The notes below the pieces were generated by a model that saw only the letters and a program-made list of their open reading frames with translations, was not told the DNA's origin and did no database searches. A stretch of 62,027 nucleotides of DNA from Candidatus Poseidoniales archaeon. Lineage in GTDB: Archaea; Thermoplasmatota; Poseidoniia; Poseidoniales; Poseidoniaceae. The stretch covers positions 1 through 62,027 of the forward strand of contig QXYC01000009.1 of the NCBI GenBank assembly GCA_009887095.1, written 5' to 3'. Below are positions 16,003 through 25,858 of the stretch, piece after piece (position 1 is the stretch's first letter; each line of letters begins with the position of its first letter). The position numbers and the translations under genes are program-made.

Positions 16003-19000
16003 TCAATCCTTCTCTACCACGGAAGCATCGTGTTCAAAGAATTGAAGTTGTTCTTCCGTGAAATCTGACCATTGGGCATCAGACCATCCATCGGGCATTG
16101 GGCCGTTCAACCATTCATGGTAAGCCTCTGTCGACCAGCCTCCCGGAATTCCTGAACCTTCATGGAGAATCAGCGATGAAGCCTGAAGAGGCTCTTCAAA
16201 TGACTCAGACGCTTCGACATCCCATTGAAGTGTGGCATCACCATTTGATTTTCTGCGAAGCATGAAGCCGATTGCAACCACACATACCAGTACCAACGCC
16301 ACCAATCCGAGAACGAGGGGCCACATGGCCTCGTTTGGCGACACATCCCCTGAGGTGTTTTGCGCCCCACTGCAGTCAGTACAGGGGGGTTCCGGTAGCA
16401 TTGAGATGTTTGAAGCAAAAATGGCCGTTTGACCCCAACTGTCCCGGCAGTTGTATTCAATTTCGAGCGTCGTGTTGCCCAAGGCTCCGGTTGTAGGGAA
16501 TGAAAACGTCATGCTTCCGTTCGTAGGTTCACCTGCACGTGGGCGTATTTCCAGCGAGACATTGGCAAGGACTGTTGTGTTCCGACTCACAACAGCATCG
16601 CAGGTCACATCATCAAGACCATCCAAGTCGACAACATAGGCGATCGGTTCGAGGCGATCTCCTGCAGTCGCATTGCCAATTGGCACAACCGAAAGGAACG
16701 GCGATGCGTGGAAAAAGTCAATCTTCATCGTCGAAGAGGTCGACAGTCCATCGAGGTCGCGTACAACGAGCATAACCTGCCCCTCGCCATCAATAAATGA
16801 ACCATCTAAACGAAGCCGGAAGGCTACGATGAATTGATTCGATGACAAGTTGCTTTGATTCGATTGAAGGCATGATGAACTCGGAGTTGCCATTTCGTCA
16901 TCTGGCTGCAACTGAGGGATGAGCACAGACCACCCCAACTGAGACATCGAGGCCTGTAAGACCTCCACTGGCCGCTCAGTATCGACGATTGCAAACAGAG
17001 TGATTGTCTCCCCGAATCGGAGCGATGATACCGGGCCATCGCCATTGCAGAGGCTTGTTTCAAGCACAAGCGGCGGTGTGAGTAAAAACGTGAATGCAGC
17101 CTCTCTTTGAATCGACGCACCGTGCCGGCCTGTCGCATCGATGGTGATCAAGAGATCCCCTGATTCGAGCGGTGAATCGACTGTCGTCAATTCAACAAGC
17201 AGTGGTACTTCGATTGAACCGACATCAATCGGCAATTGGAATTGAGACGCTCCAGGCCATTCAATTATGACGTCACCGGTTACAGATGATGCAGGATCGT
17301 CAGCGTCGAAGAATGCAATGCGAAGGTATTCGCCCCCTCCGCCACGAACTCGTTCGAGTGAATCACCAGCCGCATCAACCAATTCAATCGAAACCGTTGG
17401 CGCCACATCAGCCACCGGAACGAGGCGTGAACTCAGCAGGGCCCCTGCCGAGGAACGAACTTCAAACGAGACTTTGGACAGCGAATCGCCAGCTGGAAGG
17501 AGAATGGCTCCATTGTAACAATGATGATTGCCGTCCAACTGTGCTTCATGCGTAAAGGTGCTCAGGTTTCCACGCGAAGCCGTCACAAGTGGGTGTTCTA
17601 CCATCGGATCATGATCGGCATCGAGCACGCACACGCGAAGGGCGGTGGATTGTCCACGAACAAACCCACCGTTTGGGGCGTAGGAAAGAGCGGTCGCACC
17701 TGACCAAGCCGCTGAATCGACACCTGCCACATGTGGACCAAACCACTGGGCCTGTGCATCCACAACTTGCGCTACGTCCGTCACAAGGGTCGTGGCAGTC
17801 TGGTTGAGGCGGTCGGTTGCGACCGCTTCGATAACCAATGAACCCAACGTAAGTTGTGTTGGAAGGGTGATTGAAGTTTGCCAGCGAAGGCCATCGTTGG
17901 TCCCCAGAGCGTGTGGGACCCAAACAGATGAGGTCAAGTTTGACACATTCTCAGCCACCGTCCAAACGAGCTCAACACTGGTGACTTCCTCATCGTCGGT
18001 TGCTTCAACAGAACAAATGAACGTGTCACCTCGAGCGTACGTCGACGCGTCGCAATAGACCGCATCAATCACCGGAGGAGCGTTCACCCACAACCTCAAT
18101 GTCAGTTGATTGTTGTCGAGGATTCGTTCGCTTGCGTTTGGATTTGATGTGTACTTCACTCGTAAATCCATCCAACCCGTTTTCAAAGGAATCACTGAGA
18201 TGTTGAGCAAAAGCGAGGATCCTTCTGCATCTCCTTCAGGCAACGTCAGCGCGCCATTGTACAATTCCACGTTGCCCTGAATGTCTTGAATCAACAACGT
18301 CCCATGTGCCGCAGCCATCCCCATGTTCGCAAGTGCGATTTGAACGGTGGTGTTTTGCCCAAACGAGGCATTGCCAAGAATGCGTGAATCAATGAGCGAT
18401 ATGTCATGGAACACATCTGCATAGGGCGCCATTTTTGGGTCGCCAACGGTCACGCCCATCCAACTTGACTGAAGGTTGGCAGCAGCGTGTGCTTCGGCTA
18501 AATTGTACCCTGATGCGTAACTTGTCATCAAGACACTTGGCAAACCTACCGCCGTGAGGTACGGCTCGTACACGTAGCCCTTGAGCCCCGATGCACCATC
18601 ATCAAGCAGATCTGCGACCAAGGATTGGCCGTACGTCGTTCCTGAGGCAAACGAACGCGCACCGGTCGAAACCGCAGTTTCTGCGATGGAACCGTTCATC
18701 CATTCGTGGCTCGGACGAATCGGGTACATTTTGATGGTGTCGAGGTAGACCGAACCATAGGTTGACGTTGCGACCAAGTTGAGAGGAATGGTGATGCGCA
18801 GGTCCACTGCGTTCTGATGTGGCTCAAAGCGCATGGTGGTGGAGGCCCATGCTGTCCCGAATTCTTTTGCTGATGATGTGTTGGTCGAAAGAACGGTTCC
18901 CGATGCATCAAGGCCTTCAATAACCAGTTCGAACGTACCATAGACGTCGCCAGTTCTCATTCCATGGCCTGAGACAAGCCATGCGTGATCTTCGTACTCT

Positions 19001-21291
19001 GTAGGAAGCGAAAAGGTCTGTTGAACGCTGGCAGCAGCCTGCCCGTTCCCTGAATACGCTGCACAATCGAGGTAAATATCTCGGTTTAAGGTGGTCACCT
19101 CTCCGTCGCTTAGCGAGGTGTTCCAAATCATCACCTCATCGATCATACCCTCGAAGTACGTGCTTCCAGCGCGGTTCACACCAAGGCGGTATGAGTCAAT
19201 TTGGTCGACGCTTCCTTGAGGGAATTGGGTGCTCCGAACCAAGACCCCATCGAGGTATTGGTGAGCCAGACCATTGTCGAAAACGGTGACTAGATGTGTC
19301 CAATTTTGGGCATTAATTGCACCAAAGGTATGTGTCTGATTGTTGTGCAAGCGCCACTCTCCACTGAAGATTGCGTGTTGGAAGGATGCGTTTGACCCTG
19401 CTTGAGTTCCTGCTGCAAACACAGAGGCATAATTCGGCAGGGTGCTTGCATTCGCCCAAACCCATTGGCTGATCGTAAAATTACCACTCCAATCCTCAAC
19501 ATCAACCTCTAGATAATCATCGACGCCGTCGAACCAAAGACAGCCACCATCTACGCACGAACGCCAGTTGCTGCTGTCCATGTTATGTAAGGTGAAATTC
19601 GCAGCGCCTTGAGCTGAATCATTTGCAGTTGATCCAGATGAATCTTCAAACGACCAATGATGTTGAAGGTGGCTTTCCGACGGAACTGCATCGCTCGCAA
19701 CCGAGAAAGCCGAGGCGGGGATGAGGTCCTTGGTTTGATTTGGTCCTTCCCAATGAAGGGTGAGTCCGTGTGGGCCACCGCCCTGGAAAAATTCGATTCT
19801 GAAATCGTGAAAACCAGCGTCTAAGACAATGCTCGTTGAAACTTCGCGCATTCCATGGCTTCCGTAATTTTTCACGAGGCTCGCCCCGTCCAACCACATT
19901 TCCGACCCATCATCGCTGGTCAAAAAGAAGGTCCAATTGCCTGCATCAGGGACATCGATGAGGCCACTGAACCGAGCACCCCAATCCTCGCCAAACCGAT
20001 TGTCCAAGCCCGTGTAGGCGCCATAACTCGAGGTGAAATCAAACGCCGACTCGATTCGAGTATGATCCGGCACTCGGTCGATCAACAAAGGCATCGAAGC
20101 GGCATTGAAACTCACCGCGGCATTGTCGAAAAACTCCGCAAAGATTCCCGGCGTTCCAACGCCCGGCTCTGGCGCGCACTCCGCAGCAACCGAGGCTTCT
20201 AGCGCAGAACTGCCGCCGTGGGTAACGGTATTCTGACGGCTCCAATTGAACGAATCACCTGCCGACAGGGTTGGCAATGTAGCCTCCCAATGCTGCGCAC
20301 CGCTCGAGGAGGTGCTGCTCGAAGAATCAAATCCACCATTCGGCAACTTGTTGTTCGACCACCCGCCATCGTTGGAACCCCATGATGCATAGCCCATCAC
20401 GTTGGAAACATTGGTGAGGAAGGTGGAAGTTTCTTCGAACACCGTTGGCAACCCCATCGTTGCGTTCAGTGTGGTGTTGGCGGTGTACAAATCGTCGTTC
20501 CAAAATTTGTAGCCTGAGCCATTCCGATTGGTTGCCAAATCAAGGGCAAAGACGCCTCGTTCACCCAAACTGTTGTTGGCCTTTTCGATTAATCCAAGCG
20601 CTGTTTCAACCGTATACCCCGTTAATCGAGTTACCAAGTAGAAGCCCTGTTCTTCTCGGCTAAAGGCTTCCATGGTGCTACCGGCCAATGGACCATAGCC
20701 GTGGTTCACCCATCCGTTCCCCCCAACACTGCTGTTGAAAGAACCACCAACGAGTGCGATTTCTTGGTCAAAACTGGCTTTGTTGTTTCCTCCACTCACT
20801 CGAAGTGGGATTCCTTTCGTGGTGACAAGGTAGTTGATCTCGGAGGTGTTGGAGCGGTTCTGAATCATTTCAGTGAACGGCTCCGCAAAATACGTCGTGA
20901 ATTGGTCCCTGTTGATGGTCTCCTTTGTCGGAGCGCTTTGATTCTCAAAAATGAACACTCGCTCAGAACTGATGTTCCGTGCGGTTACAAACGCCCAACC
21001 AATGGTTCTGCTCTCCTCGGAATTATTGTTGATCAGCACGGCTACATCGCTGTAATCGTACACAGAAAGGAAATCAAACCCTTGAGGAACAGCGATCGAG
21101 GGAAAGGGCGTCTGGTTCCAAACCTCTTGAGAATCTCCGATCGAGAACCCTACAAAAGCATCCTCGAGAAAAATTTCATTAGCCTCGAAGGAGGGTATTT
21201 GGCCATCATTGGATGGGACGGCGATGCCCATCAATGAGGACGAAAGCATCAAGGCGACGAAGACAAAAGCAGTGTGCCTTTTGCCCATCAT
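16003..21291 (-). CDS. Giant secreted protein: TIGR03790-like domain interrupted by PA14 and LamG modules
   Basis: 1762 residues. It has an N-terminal signal peptide (KRHTAFVFVALMLSSSLMG). Residues about 60-310 hold TIGR03790 hallmarks (YLVTTKGIPLRV; GYASWGSNDGGWSNN), and about 875-960 hold its second half (GTTYGQSLVADLLDDGASGL; SWMGVTVGDPKMAPY). Between them lie a PA14 domain (about 385-535, with WTFFLTSDDGSEMWLDG), a LamG-type lectin domain (about 550-740, with WFDGVDDYLEV and YFEGMIDEVMIWN) and a jelly-roll-like stretch. After about 960 come several Ig/CARDB-like beta domains, one membrane helix (about 1650-1675, VLGLVALVLVCVVAIGFMLR) and a cytoplasmic tail with Trp-rich GGWSTEAYHEWLNGPMPDGW. 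It is likely a membrane-anchored glycan-binding surface protein; the TIGR03790 core is uncharacterised. Confidence 0.8.
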   Translation of the reverse strand: MMGKRHTAFVFVALMLSSSLMGIAVPSNDGQIPSFEANEIFLEDAFVGFSIGDSQEVWNQTPFPSIAVPQGFDFLSVYDYSDVAVLINNNSEESRTIGWAFVTARNISSERVFIFENQSAPTKETINRDQFTTYFAEPFTEMIQNRSNTSEINYLVTTKGIPLRVSGGNNKASFDQEIALVGGSFNSSVGGNGWVNHGYGPLAGSTMEAFSREEQGFYLVTRLTGYTVETALGLIEKANNSLGERGVFALDLATNRNGSGYKFWNDDLYTANTTLNATMGLPTVFEETSTFLTNVSNVMGYASWGSNDGGWSNNKLPNGGFDSSSSTSSSGAQHWEATLPTLSAGDSFNWSRQNTVTHGGSSALEASVAAECAPEPGVGTPGIFAEFFDNAAVSFNAASMPLLIDRVPDHTRIESAFDFTSSYGAYTGLDNRFGEDWGARFSGLIDVPDAGNWTFFLTSDDGSEMWLDGASLVKNYGSHGMREVSTSIVLDAGFHDFRIEFFQGGGPHGLTLHWEGPNQTKDLIPASAFSVASDAVPSESHLQHHWSFEDSSGSTANDSAQGAANFTLHNMDSSNWRSCVDGGCLWFDGVDDYLEVDVEDWSGNFTISQWVWANASTLPNYASVFAAGTQAGSNASFQHAIFSGEWRLHNNQTHTFGAINAQNWTHLVTVFDNGLAHQYLDGVLVRSTQFPQGSVDQIDSYRLGVNRAGSTYFEGMIDEVMIWNTSLSDGEVTTLNRDIYLDCAAYSGNGQAAASVQQTFSLPTEYEDHAWLVSGHGMRTGDVYGTFELVIEGLDASGTVLSTNTSSAKEFGTAWASTTMRFEPHQNAVDLRITIPLNLVATSTYGSVYLDTIKMYPIRPSHEWMNGSIAETAVSTGARSFASGTTYGQSLVADLLDDGASGLKGYVYEPYLTAVGLPSVLMTSYASGYNLAEAHAAANLQSSWMGVTVGDPKMAPYADVFHDISLIDSRILGNASFGQNTTVQIALANMGMAAAHGTLLIQDIQGNVELYNGALTLPEGDAEGSSLLLNISVIPLKTGWMDLRVKYTSNPNASERILDNNQLTLRLWVNAPPVIDAVYCDASTYARGDTFICSVEATDDEEVTSVELVWTVAENVSNLTSSVWVPHALGTNDGLRWQTSITLPTQLTLGSLVIEAVATDRLNQTATTLVTDVAQVVDAQAQWFGPHVAGVDSAAWSGATALSYAPNGGFVRGQSTALRVCVLDADHDPMVEHPLVTASRGNLSTFTHEAQLDGNHHCYNGAILLPAGDSLSKVSFEVRSSAGALLSSRLVPVADVAPTVSIELVDAAGDSLERVRGGGGEYLRIAFFDADDPASSVTGDVIIEWPGASQFQLPIDVGSIEVPLLVELTTVDSPLESGDLLITIDATGRHGASIQREAAFTFLLTPPLVLETSLCNGDGPVSSLRFGETITLFAIVDTERPVEVLQASMSQLGWSVLIPQLQPDDEMATPSSSCLQSNQSNLSSNQFIVAFRLRLDGSFIDGEGQVMLVVRDLDGLSTSSTMKIDFFHASPFLSVVPIGNATAGDRLEPIAYVVDLDGLDDVTCDAVVSRNTTVLANVSLEIRPRAGEPTNGSMTFSFPTTGALGNTTLEIEYNCRDSWGQTAIFASNISMLPEPPCTDCSGAQNTSGDVSPNEAMWPLVLGLVALVLVCVVAIGFMLRRKSNGDATLQWDVEASESFEEPLQASSLILHEGSGIPGGWSTEAYHEWLNGPMPDGWSDAQWSDFTEEQLQFFEHDASVVEKD

Positions 21292-21449
21292 CGACCTTGG
21301 CTGATGGAAGTATGGTTTAGCAGTACCGCTTCAAGGTCAAATCATATGGAATTCATCAAACCTTTTACGCTCTGTAGACAAACCTGAAAACATCAAAATT
21401 AGGGGTTTTCATGGATGGTTTGCGAACTTGATAAGTAAGGTGGCCTTTC

Positions 21450-22085
21450 ATGGTTGACATGATGGCGGAACTGTACATGGCGCGAACATGCAAGTGGGGC
21501 GTGCTACGAGTTGTTGGTGGCGATGTGTGGAATCACAGCGGTGATGTCCTCATCACACCAGCAAACAACCGACTCTCAGGACGAGAAGGTTTGGACGCCC
21601 AAATCCATGCAAAGGCTGGACAGGAACTTACCGACGTCACACGGAACATTTGTTTGGACATGCGAAAGATCAACGCACCACCCTGTGCTGTGACCAAGAA
21701 CGTGGTGACAGAACCTTTCAACTTGGCTTCGAACTTCAAGCACATCATTCACGCCGTCGGTCCAGATTGCCGCCGACCAAACCAAGACGAGGCCCGTCGA
21801 ACCCTCCTTCCCGAAACATACAGCAACTTGTTTGCCACCATTGCGGAATTGGATGTCCGCTCCGTTGTCTCACCACCATTGTCGATGGGCATCTTTGCCT
21901 ACCCTCACCGAGAGGGCGCACGCATGACCCTCGAAATCATTCTTGGCTTGCTCGACGGCGAAGAAGACCCAGGCATCAATGAATACACAATTGTGGTCAA
22001 AGAACGAAACTTCATTTCCAACATGCGAACAGTCTACAGGGAAACTGAAGACCAGCTCCCCGGCATTGACACCACATCAGCGTGA
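21450..22085 (+). CDS. Macro-domain protein
   Basis: 211 residues. The ADP-ribose-binding macro fold is shown by GVLRVVGGDVWNHSGDVLIT followed by PANNRLSGREGLDAQIHAKA, corresponding to the NAAN...GGVDxAIH signature. VVSPPLSMGIFAYPHREGAR is the second ligand loop. The Asn pair of NAAN is retained as PANN, but the usual GGGV is replaced by GREGL, so the diphosphate loop is atypical. Macro domains bind or hydrolyse ADP-ribose conjugates and derivatives. GGTGG seven bases before ATG 21450 supports that start, although MAELYMART slightly downstream is possible. It ends nine bases before the diadenylate cyclase gene, so the two appear to be one operon. Confidence 0.82.
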   Translation: MVDMMAELYMARTCKWGVLRVVGGDVWNHSGDVLITPANNRLSGREGLDAQIHAKAGQELTDVTRNICLDMRKINAPPCAVTKNVVTEPFNLASNFKHIIHAVGPDCRRPNQDEARRTLLPETYSNLFATIAELDVRSVVSPPLSMGIFAYPHREGARMTLEIILGLLDGEEDPGINEYTIVVKERNFISNMRTVYRETEDQLPGIDTTSA

Positions 22086-22094
22086 AGTGAAAAC

Positions 22095-22943
22095 ATGGTT
22101 GACCTTGCGGCCATGGTCAGCACAACCCTTGCTGCGGACCGGAAGCAATTCAATGCAGTTTTGATGATGGCAAGCAACGCGAGGAAAGTGAAATTAGTTG
22201 CCGATGTGCTCCCAAAGGAAATGCCCCTCACTGTCCTGACAAGTCAGAATCGAGTGGCTGAAAACCTCAAAGGGTCTGGCATCGAATGCACCCTCCTCGA
22301 TGAAAGCCTCACCTCCCAGGGCCTGAACGTCTTGACCCAAATGCACGACTTGGTTCTCCAAGCAATTGGCGAAGGGCGCCTTTCGAGGGGCGAGCGATTG
22401 CTTGTCGTGTTGGCCGAGCCTATTGATGGCGTGATGGTGATTGACACAACGATGCTCAACACCAACCGCTTTGCCAACCTCGCTCACGAATTCAGCATCG
22501 ATTTGGAAGTACTAACGGAACTGATGAAATTGGCAAGGCACCTCGGCGGTCGTGGAAGAGAAGGTCATGCTGTTGGTGCGTTGTTCGCCATCGGCGCGCT
22601 TCCGTCATTGAGAAAACACACGACAGCACTGGTGCTCAATCCGTTCAAAGGTCACACGTCAGAAAAACGAACCATCCTCGATGAAGCAAACCACGAGACA
22701 TTGGCTGAATTCGCATGGCTTGATGGTGCGATCTTGTTCAACAAGGACGGTGTTGCAAGCGATGCTGGGCGGTACATACAGGTCCCTCCGGGGGTGTCGC
22801 CAAAAGCCGGCGAAGGTGGACGGCACTTGGCAGCCAGAGCCATTTCACAGTTATCAGAAGGCATCGCCATCTGTGTTTCCTCTTCGGGAACCATCACCAT
22901 GTACGCTGGTGGAAGAGACCGATACAAGGTTCGTCTTGGATGA
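22095..22943 (+). CDS. dacZ: Diadenylate cyclase (c-di-AMP synthase, DacZ type)
   Basis: 282 residues. The C-terminal about 120 residues form a DisA_N/DAC domain: LDGAILFNKDGVASDAGRYI carries the DGA motif (Asp about 210), and GEGGRHLAARAISQLSEGIA carries the RH of the RHR motif (Arg about 243) but with Leu in the third place. CVSSSGTITMYAGGRD closes the domain. The N-terminal about 150 residues match the alpha/beta region of archaeal DacZ rather than the DNA-scanning part of DisA. The enzyme condenses two ATP to c-di-AMP, which controls potassium and osmotic balance in archaea and bacteria. It follows the macro-domain gene by nine bases. Its stop forms TGATCA with the convergent neighbour. 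Confidence 0.88.
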   Translation: MVDLAAMVSTTLAADRKQFNAVLMMASNARKVKLVADVLPKEMPLTVLTSQNRVAENLKGSGIECTLLDESLTSQGLNVLTQMHDLVLQAIGEGRLSRGERLLVVLAEPIDGVMVIDTTMLNTNRFANLAHEFSIDLEVLTELMKLARHLGGRGREGHAVGALFAIGALPSLRKHTTALVLNPFKGHTSEKRTILDEANHETLAEFAWLDGAILFNKDGVASDAGRYIQVPPGVSPKAGEGGRHLAARAISQLSEGIAICVSSSGTITMYAGGRDRYKVRLG

Positions 22944-23486
22944 TCATTCTTCTTCGGAGGACGTTCGCTTCGAGTCAAGACCACGTTCAGCAGAAACAAG
23001 TCGATCTTTGGCCAACTCGAGTTCTGATTGTGCGTGGGTAAGCCGTGCTTGGTTGAGGTTTCTTTCGATGCTTAATTTGCTTCGGTTGATGCTGCTCAAC
23101 CGCTGGCTGCGGTCTTTTGGCTTCAGTGCTTCTCCGCGTTGGTTCATCAACCACTCCTCAAGCAGTGCTTGACCCCACTCTGGTGCTCGCAAACGAGCAG
23201 AGAGAATAATTTCAGAGGAACGGTGACGGAAACGGACCCGCCCTTCGTTGGTCCGATGGGCTTGTATTGATCCAGGGTTCCATCGGTCTTGTGGAATATG
23301 CAAATGCTCCTCACAGGTCAGTTCACCGTCAGAATCCATAGCGAAATCAGCGATGAGCACCCCCCGGTTGAGTTTGATGAATACCTGCAACACATCGTCG
23401 TGAGCAGCCCATTCTGAAATATCAAGGGGAAGTTGGCCCCACATCGATTCACACCAAGTTTCGAGGGCAAGCCGATGGGACACCAT
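22944..23486 (-). CDS. Hypothetical protein with C-terminal coiled coil
   Basis: 180 residues, no family recognised. The N-terminal about 110 residues look like a small alpha/beta domain (GVLIADFAMDSDGELTCEEH; GRVRFRHRSSEIILSARLRA). The C-terminal about 65 residues are highly charged and helical (NLNQARLTHAQSELELAKDR), likely a coiled coil. The gene is convergent with dacZ and divergent from the site-2 protease gene. Its ATG at 23486 is about 95 bases from the likely start of that gene. Base composition matches the neighbours. Confidence 0.65.
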   Translation of the reverse strand: MVSHRLALETWCESMWGQLPLDISEWAAHDDVLQVFIKLNRGVLIADFAMDSDGELTCEEHLHIPQDRWNPGSIQAHRTNEGRVRFRHRSSEIILSARLRAPEWGQALLEEWLMNQRGEALKPKDRSQRLSSINRSKLSIERNLNQARLTHAQSELELAKDRLVSAERGLDSKRTSSEEE

Positions 23487-23580
23487 GACTTATGGTTCAA
23501 TCCAACCATCTTCAACTTTGTTCAATGGCCACCAAGCCAATTCGGTTAAGGTTGAAGGCAGAAGACATTTTGGAAGGTAC

Positions 23581-25038
23581 ATGGATGGCGCTTGGGGGTC
23601 GATTCAAGCGGACTGGAGGGTGCTCCTTCTGCTTGTCCTTCTATGGTACATCCTCCTGCGCATGTGGGAGCGAAACGGAACCCTCGACAAATGGAACGCA
23701 AGCCGTGTCTTCGGTTTCGTCCTCATGGTCCGAGCCAAATATGGCCTCAAAGCATTAGAAAAAGTGGCGAAGCCACGACGCTTTTGGCGAATCTACGGTG
23801 AAGTAGCATTGTGGATTTGTGTCGGAACCATGCTCTTAGTTGGCCTATTGATGGGTATCGCCTTCATCGGCGTGTTGCTTTCTCCGCCCTCAACCCCACC
23901 TCCATCTGCAAGCGAACTCGTCGCAATTCCTGGCATCAACCCGATGATTCCACTTGGTTGGGGTGTGATGGCATTTGTCGTTGCCCTCGTGATTCACGAA
24001 TTCGGCCACGGTTTGCTGGCGCGTGCCCACGGGATGCGAATCCGTGCTTTTGGACTGCTACAACTTGGGCCATTGCCTTTGGGCGCCTTTGCGGAGCCAC
24101 AGTATGAGGAACTGCATCGAGCACCTCGCCGGGAACGCATGCGGATGTTCGCAGCAGGCCCAGCAACGAACCTTTTCGCTGCCTTCGTGTGTTTGCTCAT
24201 GCTTGGTGGGCTCGCTGGACAAGTGGTCGCTGCGACCCCACACCCTCACGCCCGTGCCCTCGTAATCGACGGTGGTGCTGAATCAGCAGGTATGCAGCCG
24301 TGGGACATCATCCTCGCCATCAATGGAACTGAGGTGATTGGACTCGATGGATTCAGAGACGAATTGAATCGATACCAAGCCAATGACACCGTCTCGATGG
24401 AGGTGCAACACCAAAATGGGGAACTGGAAACCCTCTCGGTGGTGCTTGGTGACAAATATGCATACTACGAAGACTTGGGTTGGAGTGAAGAAACGCTTGA
24501 GGCCATGAACATCAAACCGAATGAACCGTTCCTTGGCGTCGAAGGACTTGGCGTCGGAACCGAGGGTGTGGACAGACTCGCTGGCCCATTCTCCCCACGG
24601 TTCGAAGGCGGTACGATTGTGAAAGCGATTTACACACCATTCCATTTGCTCAACATCATGATTGTTCCGTTCCAATTACAGGGTGTATCGATGTACCCAA
24701 TGGAAGAAAGCATGTTGAGTGCTGCGGATGATGGCCTAGGCGGTGTTCTTGGGATGAATGGAATCATGTTCATGATCAATTTCTTTTTCTGGTTGATGTG
24801 GGTGAACATCCTCCTCGGCTTTACCAACTTGATTCCAATGGTGCCGTTTGACGGTGGTCATTTGTTCAAGGACACCCTTCATGGCACGCTCACAACCATC
24901 AAAAAGATTGGAAAAAAGACTCGCTTGTGGAACATTCACCCAATGTGGGTTGATCACATCTCAAGCAAAGCCTCGCGGATGTCCTCGCTTGCCCTCCTGG
25001 TCATGCTGGTGTTTATGATCGCCGCACCGTTCTTCTGA
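23581..25038 (+). CDS. Site-2-type intramembrane metalloprotease (M50) with PDZ domain
   Basis: About 485 residues. VALVIHEFGHGLLARAHGMR contains the HExxH zinc motif within a membrane helix, and TNLIPMVPFDGGHLFKD contains the third zinc ligand (Asp of the DG motif). Between them lies a PDZ-like domain (HARALVIDGGAESAGMQPWD; ILAINGTEVIGLDGFRDELN) of about 90 residues. At least six hydrophobic segments are visible. S2P enzymes cut transmembrane segments of signalling proteins. ATG 23581 is preceded by GGAAGGT; an upstream ATG at 23485 would overlap the divergent gene's start and adds residues without family character. The substrate is unknown. Confidence 0.88.
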   Translation: MDGAWGSIQADWRVLLLLVLLWYILLRMWERNGTLDKWNASRVFGFVLMVRAKYGLKALEKVAKPRRFWRIYGEVALWICVGTMLLVGLLMGIAFIGVLLSPPSTPPPSASELVAIPGINPMIPLGWGVMAFVVALVIHEFGHGLLARAHGMRIRAFGLLQLGPLPLGAFAEPQYEELHRAPRRERMRMFAAGPATNLFAAFVCLLMLGGLAGQVVAATPHPHARALVIDGGAESAGMQPWDIILAINGTEVIGLDGFRDELNRYQANDTVSMEVQHQNGELETLSVVLGDKYAYYEDLGWSEETLEAMNIKPNEPFLGVEGLGVGTEGVDRLAGPFSPRFEGGTIVKAIYTPFHLLNIMIVPFQLQGVSMYPMEESMLSAADDGLGGVLGMNGIMFMINFFFWLMWVNILLGFTNLIPMVPFDGGHLFKDTLHGTLTTIKKIGKKTRLWNIHPMWVDHISSKASRMSSLALLVMLVFMIAAPFF

Positions 25039-25041
25039 ACT

Positions 25042-25737
25042 TTATGAAGAGCGTCGACGGGCTAACTCTGCAAGAACATTGGTCTGAGTTCTCGCTTTTA
25101 GTGCAGGTGTCAATGGCGCCTGCCCGGGAACATTTGCCGTGGTATCGGGCAAGGGGATTCTGTTCGAGGGTGGCGTTCTAGCCGTGAGACTGGAAAGCGT
25201 CGTAGGATCCAATCCAGCTTTTGAGCAGACCAACGAAATGAACTGATTGAGCGGCATTCCATCGCTCCAATTCAGATAATTCGAGCCAGTTCGAGTCTTT
25301 GGAAACGATGGAATCCACTTTTCTAATTGCCTCAGCCTTCCTGTGAGGTTCGATGTTTCAACACGAAAAATCCGCCACGAATCTCCTCGAACACCCTTGA
25401 GTCGATGCGCATACAGAGGCATGAGATTGCACCTTTCACCCTCATTGACCATCGCATCATACTGGTCCTTCGTCCTTCCGGAGAGGTAGAGTTTGTCTGC
25501 CTTGGTGCTCTTTACTTCGATGGGAAAACACAAGTCGCCTCGCAAAGCAAGAAGGTCGCCTGTCCCTTCCATGCCAGAACCAGCAGCTCGTACCACCAAA
25601 AATGGGCGATCAATCACTAGGCGCATGCGTTCCTTCTCAGGGACACTGCAGGAGCGTATGACTGCCTCAACGCCTGTTGGAACACCGGCAAGCACTTGCC
25701 TCAATTCACGTTCGTATTGGCTGGACACGCCATGCAA
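25042..25737 (-). CDS. Hjc-like Holliday junction resolvase with C-terminal extension
   Basis: 231 residues. RAAGSGMEGTGDLLALRGDL followed by FPIEVKSTKADKLYLSGRTK reproduces the archaeal Hjc/PD-(D/E)xK active site: the Gly-Ser loop, Asp in GDLL, and the E-x-K of IEVKSTK. YERELRQVLAG near the N-terminus contains the conserved first glutamate. Hjc dimers cleave four-way junctions during recombination and repair. Typical Hjc is about 130-150 residues. Here about 90 extra residues, Pro/Thr-rich and ending in a basic helix (LARRRSS), follow the nuclease core. The stop lies three bases from that of the convergent protease gene. Confidence 0.75.
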   Translation of the reverse strand: MHGVSSQYERELRQVLAGVPTGVEAVIRSCSVPEKERMRLVIDRPFLVVRAAGSGMEGTGDLLALRGDLCFPIEVKSTKADKLYLSGRTKDQYDAMVNEGERCNLMPLYAHRLKGVRGDSWRIFRVETSNLTGRLRQLEKWIPSFPKTRTGSNYLNWSDGMPLNQFISLVCSKAGLDPTTLSSLTARTPPSNRIPLPDTTANVPGQAPLTPALKARTQTNVLAELARRRSS

Positions 25738-25858
25738 TCAATGTCAATCGTTCTTGATAACTTCGGAACGTGAAACCAAAAATTCCGGTAAAACCTCATG
25801 CTTCTTGTTCAGCCATTCCACACAAACCTCCTTCAACCTCCCAGCGTTTTTGTCAACC

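Noticed and set aside
21292-21449. Gap of 158 bases between divergent genes, searched for an RNA gene
   Set aside because: AT-rich with no stable fold or tRNA features; it most likely holds two promoters.
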